Below, in pieces: positions 8,164 through 15,332 of a DNA stretch of 30,164 nt. Origin of the DNA: CAG-826 sp964546565. GTDB lineage: Bacteria > Bacillota_I > Bacilli_A > RFN20 > CAG-826. The stretch lies in assembly GCA_964546565.1 (NCBI GenBank), contig CAZJKC010000015.1:1-30164 (forward strand), in the 5' to 3' direction. The position numbers were made by a program, and so were the translations under genes. The first letter of the stretch is position 1, and each line of letters starts with the position of its first letter. Under the pieces are notes generated by a model. The model did no database searches. It was not told where the DNA came from and saw only the letters and a program-made list of their open reading frames with translations.

Positions 8164-9070
8164 GAATTCCTTTAATAACTGTTTCATTTTTCACCATTTG
8201 GCGAATTATTTCACATAATTGTTTACTTTTAATTTTTGAAGCCGCACTTCCTCCATATAATATTTCAATATCCTTCAAAGAATATTGGGAAGTAAAATAA
8301 GTCGGCTTTTTTTCTTTTAAGCGATAACTTAATAAAGGATAGATGATTGTATCACGGACATAATCATTTTTATATTCATTTCCAAAATCATCAAGAACTA
8401 AATATTCACATGTCATGTACATTTCAAGAGTTTTATTAAATTCATCTTTATTAGCAAAAGATAAATCATTCAATTGTCGCAACCGAATAGGAAAATCGAT
8501 AAAACAACACTTCTGATTGGTTTCTTTTAACATTTTTTGCATAAAAAGAGATAACAAATAACTCTTTCCTAAACGTGATTCTCCATATAAATAAATACCA
8601 TTAGATGACTTATTCATAATTAAATCAAGCATTTTCTTAATGATCTCAATCCGTTCACGGTTGATATCAAAAAAACGATTACTACTTTGTTCTAAAAAGC
8701 GGCCACACCAATCATCAGGAAAGTCACGAACATAAAACATTTTGTCCGCATCTTTAATTTTTTTCATCACTGGACAATAACAAACTGTTCGTTCTAAAGA
8801 ATTATCCTTACGATAAAGACATAATTGTAAGTGGCGATTACTCTTTTGACATTTATCAAATCCAGGGCATTGTTGACAGTAATTATAATCATTTAAATAA
8901 TCTATAAAAAAATCTAGATATAACGATAATTCCTCATCATTAACATTTAATTTAGATAGCAATTGAAGTATAACTTCCTGTTTTTTTAATTCCGTTATTT
9001 CCTTTTTCTTAAAACTATCAATGCTTTCTTTAGAAAAGGCATTATGAGGTGGTAATGAAACTTTTTTCAT
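8153..9070 (-). CDS. dnaI: Primosomal protein DnaI, helicase loader
   Basis: 305 residues; AAA+ ATPase that loads the replicative helicase with DnaB and DnaD in Firmicutes. The N-terminal half has a cysteine-rich zinc-binding region (CQQCPGFDKC, then CLYRKDN and CYCP, residues about 65-105), as in Bacillus DnaI. The C-terminal ATPase has Walker A GESRLGKS (about 164) and Walker B LVLDDFGNE (about 217). Its length matches the family (about 310). The start lies 10 bases after the dnaB stop with an AGGAGG ribosome site in the gap, so it is cotranscribed with dnaB. The nrdR gene that often precedes dnaB in Bacillus is not present here. Confidence 0.92.
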   Translation of the reverse strand: MKKVSLPPHNAFSKESIDSFKKKEITELKKQEVILQLLSKLNVNDEELSLYLDFFIDYLNDYNYCQQCPGFDKCQKSNRHLQLCLYRKDNSLERTVCYCPVMKKIKDADKMFYVRDFPDDWCGRFLEQSSNRFFDINRERIEIIKKMLDLIMNKSSNGIYLYGESRLGKSYLLSLFMQKMLKETNQKCCFIDFPIRLRQLNDLSFANKDEFNKTLEMYMTCEYLVLDDFGNEYKNDYVRDTIIYPLLSYRLKEKKPTYFTSQYSLKDIEILYGGSAASKIKSKQLCEIIRQMVKNETVIKGIPIY

Positions 9071-9080
9071 AAAAATCCTC

Positions 9081-10361
9081 CTATACTTTGCTTAATAATT
9101 CTTCTATTTCTTTAATTTCTAAATCGGTCGATTGATCTTCATCTTGACTAATCTTTAAAGAATTGTCTTTTGGTTCACTAGATGAAGCATATGAACGAGA
9201 AGAAGTCTTATAATGTGATTTCCGAAGATAATTCATTGCGTCCAACGCATTATTGATTTTTGCCCGTGTTAAGCTCGCCCCAATTTTCAAAGTTAAAGAC
9301 GATGGTAACTTAAAATCATTTGTTTCTAATACATAATCTACTAAAGCATTAATAACCGAATATGGCAATCCTAATTTCGATGAAAGTTGATCAAGAAGAT
9401 TTAAATCACTTGAAACCACTTCTTTATATTCTTGACGAATGGATAAGTAATCATATGGCGAAACCGATTCCATTAATTGAATTTTCTTAGCTAAAAGCGA
9501 ATCAGATGATATTTCACTTTTACTACCAATTGAATGTTTATTTCCATCAAATGATGGGAATTTAATTTCATCTTGACAGTATTTCTTTAGCAATTCTAAT
9601 TGGAAATAGGCTTTACCATTATCATCGCGAGTATATGTTCTATTAACCACTTCAGCCATGCGTTCTCCATCAAAGCCAAAAAGTGTCGCAATTCTTTCGA
9701 TTTCTTGACGTTCTTTGGCTTTTAAAACGCGCTCAGTAAATCCATATTTTTCTTTCATAGTTTTAAAAAAAGAACCAAAGTCAAATTCCGAACGAACATC
9801 ACCCACAACACGAGATGATTTTGTGCCATGGGATAAGGTCCGCGCTTTCAAAAACATTTCATCATCTAAATTAGGATGGAATATTTCAATAAAAGAAGCG
9901 GAAATATCTTGATTATCATAGGCTTCTTCTTTGTCTTTCATACAAAATAAACGCGCCATCCGTTCTGCCTCTTTAACACCAACATACTTTTCATATAAGC
10001 CAGCAAATAATGGGTCTTCAAAAAAATCATGGGGATATTTAGGAGCTTTTAAAACATAGGTATAAAAATTAATATTATTTTCCGAATGCATTAATGTTTG
10101 TAATAAGCCGATAGCCTCAAGACGCATACGGGCTTTTAGAAACTCACCCGATGTTATTTGCATAAAATCAAATAAATGATTGTGATTCTTTAAACCTTGT
10201 CCATCCATTTGATCATATTCAGACCACAATGTAAAATAGATAGCAAGGGAAGTATAGCCAATTAATGGTTGATAAAGAATAGTTAAAAGACGACGATCAT
10301 AGTCGCTTAAAACCGTTGCTAATCGTATTTCATACCAGTCATCTTTTGTCACATACTTCAT
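9081..10361 (-). CDS. dnaB: Replication initiation and membrane attachment protein DnaB (DnaB/DnaD family)
   Basis: 426 residues; the Firmicute primosome protein DnaB, not the helicase. The N-terminal winged-helix part (MKYVTKDDWYEIRLATVL ... LLTILYQPLIGYTSLAIYFTL) is characteristic. The DnaB_2 (DDBH2-like) domain lies around 290-400 with YLSIRQEYKEVVSSDLNLLD, and LPYSVINALVDYVLETN resembles the family YxxxI/VLNxLLxYV helix. The ribosome site is GAGGTGAT. It precedes dnaI in an operon, as in Bacillus. The C-terminal tail is serine- and acid-rich and probably unstructured. Confidence 0.9.
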   Translation of the reverse strand: MKYVTKDDWYEIRLATVLSDYDRRLLTILYQPLIGYTSLAIYFTLWSEYDQMDGQGLKNHNHLFDFMQITSGEFLKARMRLEAIGLLQTLMHSENNINFYTYVLKAPKYPHDFFEDPLFAGLYEKYVGVKEAERMARLFCMKDKEEAYDNQDISASFIEIFHPNLDDEMFLKARTLSHGTKSSRVVGDVRSEFDFGSFFKTMKEKYGFTERVLKAKERQEIERIATLFGFDGERMAEVVNRTYTRDDNGKAYFQLELLKKYCQDEIKFPSFDGNKHSIGSKSEISSDSLLAKKIQLMESVSPYDYLSIRQEYKEVVSSDLNLLDQLSSKLGLPYSVINALVDYVLETNDFKLPSSLTLKIGASLTRAKINNALDAMNYLRKSHYKTSSRSYASSSEPKDNSLKISQDEDQSTDLEIKEIEELLSKV

Positions 10362-10387
10362 AATATCACCTCAAGGAAATATAATTC

Positions 10388-10416
10388 ATTATACTTTTTT
10401 TAAAGCAAGATTTAAA
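10388..10416 (-). promoter_or_regulatory. Promoter of dnaB-dnaI
   Basis: On the - strand a perfect TATAAT (10388-10393) is preceded after 17 bases by TTTAAA (10411-10416). The -35 is weak. It is placed 27 bases before the dnaB start codon. Confidence 0.5.
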
Positions 10417-10432
10417 GATTCATATCTAAAGT

Positions 10433-10461
10433 TGTGGATATATTTCTAAAAATGTGGAAAA
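10433..10461. promoter_or_regulatory. Two DnaA-box-like sites upstream of dnaB
   Basis: TGTGGATAT (10433-10441) and TGTGGAAAA (10453-10461) each match eight of nine bases of the DnaA box TGTGGATAA, in the same orientation and exactly 20 bases (two helical turns) apart. They lie just upstream of the dnaB -35 element, so DnaA could control helicase-loader expression. The rest of 10470-10740 is AT-rich intergenic sequence in which no gene or structured RNA is seen. Confidence 0.45.
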
Positions 10462-10748
10462 TAGTTTTCATAATTTGATGACTGATTGTTTCATAAACGC
10501 ATCCCTTTATATTTGAGTTTCCCCATTTTACGATGTAAACTGGTATTTTTTCCATAAAAACATATCTTTATTTTTATGTCTTATGTAGATAAATAAAATA
10601 TTTTTATTTTAATATGTATATTAAAATAATTTTAATTGTTTTCATGCATATCTATGTTCGATTTTCTCTTTGTTTTTTTACCCCATTTCTTTGTGGCCTT
10701 TACTTTTGTATCAAAAAAATATAAAAACTCCAAAATCCCTTTATATAT

Positions 10749-10778
10749 TTGACTATAGAAAAGAAGAAATGCTAAAAT
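10749..10778 (+). promoter_or_regulatory. Promoter of the TerB-like gene
   Basis: TTGACT (10749-10754), an 18-base spacer and TAAAAT (10773-10778). The gene's AAAGGAT ribosome site (10791-10797) and ATG at 10806 follow. Confidence 0.6.
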
Positions 10779-10805
10779 AAATCTAAATCGAAAGGATAAT
10801 ATATT

Positions 10806-11270
10806 ATGAAAGAATGGATATTGCTAGAACAATTAAAAAAAGAAGCAAATGATATTTATTTAAAAGATAATAATGCTAGTCTATATAACATAAGTAAAGA
10901 AATATTCGAGGAGCTCAAAAAAAGTAAAGATTTATCTGGAACAGAAGCCGTAGAACTTAATATGGGACTTTTTGCCCTTATTGCCGAACAAGATAGTGAT
11001 TATTCTCATGGTGAACATATGGCCATACGCGAAATATTACATAAAGAAGATTTTCCTTACAATGTTTTTTGCACTTTAATGGAAAAATTCAATACTTATG
11101 AAAAGGTTACATATACATGTAATTTATATAAAAGAATTACCAACGCTAACATAATGCGAAAAGTTCTTCTTTTTGCTGTTTTATCCGCTATATGTGATGG
11201 GCCAATGAATAATAGTGAAGAATTGTATTGCGCATCAATGTGTAAATATTATATTGGTCGTTTTCAATAA
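10806..11270 (+). CDS. Uncharacterised protein, possibly TerB-like
   Basis: 154 residues, predicted mostly helical, with no signal peptide or membrane segment. It has its own promoter and terminator, so it is a single-gene unit. Two related helical halves can be seen: ELNMGLFALIAEQDSDYSHG at about 52-71 and RKVLLFAVLSAICDGPMNNSEE at about 119-140. Both resemble the TerB/DjlA repeat, in which a helix ends in a D-G/D-x motif followed by an acidic residue. The first half has DSDYSHGEH where a metal-binding acidic pair would be expected. This is only a pattern resemblance and the function is unknown. It sits between the helicase loader operon and pfkA, a position I do not recognise as conserved. 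Confidence 0.75.
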   Translation: MKEWILLEQLKKEANDIYLKDNNASLYNISKEIFEELKKSKDLSGTEAVELNMGLFALIAEQDSDYSHGEHMAIREILHKEDFPYNVFCTLMEKFNTYEKVTYTCNLYKRITNANIMRKVLLFAVLSAICDGPMNNSEELYCASMCKYYIGRFQ

Positions 11271-11298
11271 TATAATTTAACGGCAATTTTTTATAATT

Positions 11299-11328
11299 GG
11301 GTTTCATTTTTAGAAGCCCCTTTTTTAT
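11299..11328 (+). terminator. Terminator after the TerB-like gene
   Basis: GGGTTTC and GAAGCCC form a 7-bp stem (one G-T pair) with a 7-base loop, followed by TTTTTTATTT. Confidence 0.75.
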
Positions 11329-11416
11329 TTATAGTCATGAATTTAATTAAAATATTTAACAATTCATTTTTACTTTAACAACAATAAAATTATTGTTAAT
11401 AAATGCTACTTATTTC

Positions 11417-11445
11417 TTTAAATTAAAAGTGCAAAGTGCTATGAT
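11417..11445 (+). promoter_or_regulatory. Promoter of pfkA-pyk
   Basis: TTTAAA (11417-11422), 17-base spacer and TATGAT (11440-11445), about 27 bases before the pfkA ATG. The spacer holds a 13-base string also found at the thrS transcription start (15099-15111). Confidence 0.5.
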
Positions 11446-11472
11446 TAAAAGGTGTATGGAGGTTTTTTATTT

Positions 11473-12435
11473 ATGGAAATTAGTCGTATTGGAATTTTAA
11501 CTTCTGGAGGAGATGCTCCGGGAATGAACGCTGCTGTGCGCGCTATTGTGCGCTCAGGATTAGCGTGTGGAAAGGAAATGTTTGTTATTTACGACGGATA
11601 TAAAGGATTAATTGATGACAACATCAAACAAGTCGATCGTGCTTTTGTTAGCGATATTATTACACGAGGCGGTACTCTCATTCATTCCGCACGATTACCA
11701 GAATTTAAAGAAGAAGAAGTGCGAAAAATTGCAGTTAATAATTTGAAATCGCATGGTATTCAAGCTTTAGTTGTTATCGGCGGTGATGGTACTTATCAAG
11801 GCGCTTTAGCGTTAACAAAAATGGGCATTAATTGTATTGCAATTCCTGGTACAATTGATAACGATATTGCTTCATCCGATTATACCATTGGCTTTGATAC
11901 TTGTTTAAATACTATTTGTGATGCTGTAGATAAATTACGTGATACTTCATTTTCACATCACCGTTGCTCCGTTATTGAAGTTATGGGGCGTTATTGTGGT
12001 GATTTAGCCATCTATAGCGGTATCGCATGTGGGGCCGATATTATTATTTCAAGCGATCATCCAATGTCTAAAGAAGATGCTTTTGAGAGTATCAAAACTA
12101 TTCATGAAAATGGTCGTAGTCATATTATTGTTATCGTTACGGAACATTTATATGATGTCAAACAATTTGCTAAAGAAATTGAAGAAGCCACGGGAATTGA
12201 AACTCGTTCCGAAGTATTAGGCCGTATTCAACGTGGTGGTTCACCATCGGCTAAAGATCGTGTTTTAGCGGCTCAATTAGGTGTACGCGCCATCGAACTA
12301 TTATGTGAAGGTAAAGGCGGAAAATGCGTCGGTATCCAAAATGATAAAATTGTTGATTTTGATATCGATGAAGCCTTAAAAATGCCACGTACTGTTCGTG
12401 ATGATTTACTTTCAGTTATTAGTTATTTACGATAA
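11473..12435 (+). CDS. pfkA: ATP-dependent 6-phosphofructokinase
   Basis: 320 residues from ATG 11473, chosen because GGAGG at 11458-11462 is correctly spaced. The in-frame ATG at 11452 overlaps that site and would add seven atypical residues. It converts fructose 6-phosphate to fructose 1,6-bisphosphate. Visible motifs are the ATP-binding ILTSGGDAPGMNAAVR at the N terminus, VVIGGDGTYQGA (about 100), catalytic PGTIDNDIASSDYTIGFDT (about 124-142, with the catalytic aspartate in TIDND), MGRYCGDLA, and LGRIQRGGSPSAKDR. Length and motifs are those of bacterial PfkA (about 319). It is followed 18 bases later by pyk, the usual Firmicute glycolytic pair; accA/accD, which often precede pfkA in Bacillus, are absent here. 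Confidence 0.97.
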   Translation: MEISRIGILTSGGDAPGMNAAVRAIVRSGLACGKEMFVIYDGYKGLIDDNIKQVDRAFVSDIITRGGTLIHSARLPEFKEEEVRKIAVNNLKSHGIQALVVIGGDGTYQGALALTKMGINCIAIPGTIDNDIASSDYTIGFDTCLNTICDAVDKLRDTSFSHHRCSVIEVMGRYCGDLAIYSGIACGADIIISSDHPMSKEDAFESIKTIHENGRSHIIVIVTEHLYDVKQFAKEIEEATGIETRSEVLGRIQRGGSPSAKDRVLAAQLGVRAIELLCEGKGGKCVGIQNDKIVDFDIDEALKMPRTVRDDLLSVISYLR

Positions 12436-12453
12436 TGAAAGGAGTTTAATCCG

Positions 12454-13902
12454 ATGCTAAATATTTCAAAAAATACCAAAATTGTTTGTACAATTGGACC
12501 CGCTACAGACAATTATGAAATGATTTTAAAATTAATCGATGCTGGCATGAATATTATGCGAGTTAATTTCTCGCATGGAGATGATGTTAGTAATTTACAA
12601 AAAGTGCAATTAGCAAGACGCGTCGAAAAAGAAAAAGGTATCTTAATACCAGTTATGCTTGACACCAAAGGTCCAGAAATTCGCACACATTTATTTGAAA
12701 ATGGATCTTGCGAAATTATTAAAGATTCAATTGTGCGTGTAGCCATGGAAGAAGTTTTAGGAAATGCTGAACGTTTCTCTATTTCCTATGCTGGTTTATA
12801 TGATGATGTCAAAGTCGGTGATTATCTTCGTTTAGATGATGGAAATCTTGATTTAGAAATCATTGAAAAAGATGAAGAACATCGTGAACTAGTTACCAAA
12901 GCTTTAAATACTGATACTATTTGTAATCGTCGTGGTGTTAATGTTCCTTATATTAAATTATCAATGCCATTTATTTCTAAAAAAGATGAACATGATTTAA
13001 AATTCGGATGTGAAAATGGTTTTGATTTAGTCGCTGCTAGTTTCACAAGACGAGCACAAGATATTTTAGATGTAAAAGCAATATGCGCTAAATACGGAAG
13101 ACCCGATATGCCCATTATTGCAAAAATAGAAAATCCTGAGGGTGTTGATAATATCGATGATATTATTCAAGTGGCTGATGGTATTATGGTAGCGCGCGGT
13201 GACTTAGGAGTAGAAATTCCTGCTGAAGAAGTACCGGTCATTCAACAAACAATTATTAATAAATGTCGTATCGCTGGTAAACCCGTTATTACCGCTACCC
13301 AAATGCTTGATTCCATGAAAAAATTTCCTCGTCCAACACGGGCTGAAGTTTCTGATGTCGCTACCGCCGTTTTACAAGGTACGGATTGTGTAATGCTTTC
13401 TGCCGAATCGGCTTCCGGAGATTATCCTATTGAAGCCACATCCATGCAAGGAAAGATTGCACAAACAATGGAAAAATATTTAAATTATGAACTCTTAGCA
13501 CGGGAAGCTTATGATACATCGGAAAAGAATAATAACGACGCTATAGCTAACTCTGTTGCAAACACTGCTTTATTAATTGGGGCCAAACTTATTATTTGTT
13601 TTTCAGAATCTGGCTTTACTAGTAAACGTATTTCAAAAGCTCGACCTTCTTGTCCGATTTTAGCAGTTTCGAATAAACGCGATGTGTGCATCGGTAGCGG
13701 ATTATATTGGGGGGTCCAATCTATTTATGTGCCATCCATTCCGCAATTCATTGAAGAAATGGAAGCTCTAGCATTAGTTAAAGCCCATGAATTAAATATT
13801 CCATCTGGTACACCAATTATTATTACCGGTGGTACCCCAGCAGGCACAAGTCATACTAACTTTATCAAAATAGTTAAAGTTAATGCTATCAAAGATATTT
13901 AA
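12454..13902 (+). CDS. pyk: Pyruvate kinase
   Basis: 482 residues; makes pyruvate and ATP from phosphoenolpyruvate. The N-terminal KIVCTIGPATDN, MRVNFSHGD (K+/ATP-binding), MLDTKGPEIRT, IIAKIENPEGVDNIDDI (catalytic lysine region, about 225), VARGDLGVEIPAEEVP and TATQMLDSM all match the family. The C-terminal allosteric domain ends with GTPIIITGGTPAGTSHTN. The length is the short form; the extra PEP-utiliser-like domain found at the C terminus of Bacillus pyruvate kinase is absent. The ribosome site is AAAGGAG. A weak AT-only hairpin lies just after the stop (about 13910-13927), without a convincing terminator. Confidence 0.97.
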   Translation: MLNISKNTKIVCTIGPATDNYEMILKLIDAGMNIMRVNFSHGDDVSNLQKVQLARRVEKEKGILIPVMLDTKGPEIRTHLFENGSCEIIKDSIVRVAMEEVLGNAERFSISYAGLYDDVKVGDYLRLDDGNLDLEIIEKDEEHRELVTKALNTDTICNRRGVNVPYIKLSMPFISKKDEHDLKFGCENGFDLVAASFTRRAQDILDVKAICAKYGRPDMPIIAKIENPEGVDNIDDIIQVADGIMVARGDLGVEIPAEEVPVIQQTIINKCRIAGKPVITATQMLDSMKKFPRPTRAEVSDVATAVLQGTDCVMLSAESASGDYPIEATSMQGKIAQTMEKYLNYELLAREAYDTSEKNNNDAIANSVANTALLIGAKLIICFSESGFTSKRISKARPSCPILAVSNKRDVCIGSGLYWGVQSIYVPSIPQFIEEMEALALVKAHELNIPSGTPIIITGGTPAGTSHTNFIKIVKVNAIKDI

Positions 13903-14020
13903 AAAAGTGTTATAAAGATTTTTATAGCAAAAGTGTCACAATATTTATATAGTTTTTAATATTTGATAAATTTGATATTTTATTACACAATTTCTTCTTT
14001 AGTTTTCAAAACTAGATGTC

Positions 14021-14050
14021 TTGACTAATTGTTGTTTTTGTGTCTATATT
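14021..14050 (+). promoter_or_regulatory. Promoter of degV/fakB
   Basis: TTGACT (14021-14026), an 18-base spacer and TATATT (14045-14050), 39 bases before the ATG. The 186-base gap after pyk therefore starts a new unit. Confidence 0.6.
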
Positions 14051-14088
14051 AAGATAACGTCGAATTAAATCACAAGGAGATTTATGTA

Positions 14089-14943
14089 ATGAAAATTTTA
14101 GTAACATCCGATTCAACATGCGCTCTTGATCGCCAAGAAGCTGAAAAAATCGGTCTACCTATCTTACCTTTAAATGTAATCGTCAATGGTGTCGAATATC
14201 ATGACGGCATTGATATTAATACCGATACCCTTTGTAAAATGATGCGTGATGGTTCCGTTATTAAAACATCAACACCGACACCATATGAAATCGAAACGTT
14301 CTTTGATGCTCAATTTGCCAAAGGTTATGATCATATAATCCACTTTACTATTTCTAGTAAATTATCTTCAATGTTTGAATTATTTACTTCACAATGCCGT
14401 GAAAAATATGGCGATAAAGTGACCGTTATTGATTCCTTAACCGTTTGCCAGTTTATGCTTGATCATGTCTATACAGCAATGGAGATGGTTAAACAAGAGA
14501 AAAGCGTCGATGAAATAAAAGAAACTTTGAAAAATCGTATTAATACCGAAGATGTTCGTTTCATTCCTGAATCATTAACCTTTTTAAAAAATGGCGGACG
14601 TATATCTCCTACTGTGGCCTTTGTAGGAAACATGATTGGTCTAAAACCTGTTTTAATTTTAAAAGATGGGGCTATTGAAAAAGAAGGTACAACTCGGAAT
14701 ATGAAAAAATCAATTGATGAATTACTTCATAAATTTGAAAATATGCATCTTGACGCTAAAGTATGGCATGTTGTTGTTCTTCAATTTGATACTGACGACA
14801 AACTTATTGAATTTGTACAAACGCGCATTAAAGAAGTGTTACCGGAATTTGAAGCTATTTTAACACCTATTTCTATCAACGTCTGCGCTCATGCAGGACC
14901 TGGAACAATTGGTATTGGTATTTCAAGAATTCCTACAAAATAA
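14089..14943 (+). CDS. DegV family protein, fatty-acid-binding (FakB-like)
   Basis: 284 residues. DegV proteins bind a fatty acid and present it to the kinase FakA, which phosphorylates it for membrane phospholipid synthesis. Characteristic motifs are VTSDSTCALD at the N terminus, ILPLNVIVNGVEYHDGIDI (about 25-43), TSTPTPYEI, IHFTISSKLSS (the lipid/phosphate-binding serine region, about 84), and FLKNGGRISPTVAFVGNMIG (about 165-184). The C terminus has the typical AHAGPGTIGIG. Length fits the family (about 280). It is a single gene with its own promoter and terminator. A full FakA kinase is not in this window, but a lone FakA-type middle domain is encoded at 18750-19001. Ribosome site AAGGAGA. 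Confidence 0.92.
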   Translation: MKILVTSDSTCALDRQEAEKIGLPILPLNVIVNGVEYHDGIDINTDTLCKMMRDGSVIKTSTPTPYEIETFFDAQFAKGYDHIIHFTISSKLSSMFELFTSQCREKYGDKVTVIDSLTVCQFMLDHVYTAMEMVKQEKSVDEIKETLKNRINTEDVRFIPESLTFLKNGGRISPTVAFVGNMIGLKPVLILKDGAIEKEGTTRNMKKSIDELLHKFENMHLDAKVWHVVVLQFDTDDKLIEFVQTRIKEVLPEFEAILTPISINVCAHAGPGTIGIGISRIPTK

Positions 14944-14959
14944 AAAAGATAATAAAGAC

Positions 14960-14993
14960 GCTGATGCATTTTAGATGTATCAGCACTTTTTAT
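14960..14993 (+). terminator. Terminator after degV/fakB
   Basis: GCTGATGCAT and ATGTATCAGC form a 10-bp stem (one G-T pair) with loop TTTAG, followed by ACTTTTTATTT. Confidence 0.9.
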
Positions 14994-15070
14994 TTAAAGG
15001 TAAATAACTGTCTTTTTAAGTAACAATTTATTAGCGGCTCTTATGAATTTCAAAAACAATATTGTTTTAT

Positions 15071-15099
15071 TTGACTTTAAAATCAAGAAGGATTAAGAT
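15071..15099 (+). promoter_or_regulatory. Promoter of thrS
   Basis: TTGACT (15071-15076), 17-base spacer and TAAGAT (15094-15099). It lies directly upstream of the T-box leader. Confidence 0.7.
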
Positions 15100-15105
15100 A
15101 AAAGT

Positions 15106-15320
15106 GCAAAGAAAAAGACACGTTTATTTGGTTGATTTGCATAGAGAAGAAATCCACGGCTGAAAGATTTCCCAAATGACCTTATAAATACCACTTTGGA
15201 GCATTTCTTTAATCAGAACGTTTCCGGCGTTAACGGAAAAAATGAAGAGCACGCTTAAAGCGTGAATTAAGGTGGTACCGCGTCAATTATTACGTCCTTA
15301 AAGGGCGTTTTTATTTTTTT
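15106..15320 (+). promoter_or_regulatory. T-box leader of thrS with terminator
   Basis: The T-box core AAGGTGGTACCGCG lies at 15269-15282. A terminator follows: ACGTCC (15292-15297) pairs with GGGCGT (15303-15308) and leads into a T-rich run. Hairpins TTTCCG/CGGAAA (about 15220-15238) and CACGCT/AGCGTG (15250-15264) precede the T-box. The likely specifier is the threonine codon ACC at 15190-15192, read from the context before ACTTTGGAG. Uncharged tRNA-Thr would stabilise the antiterminator and switch thrS on. Identity of the element is secure; the exact specifier is inferred. Confidence 0.92.
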
Positions 15321-15332
15321 AGGAGGTTAATT

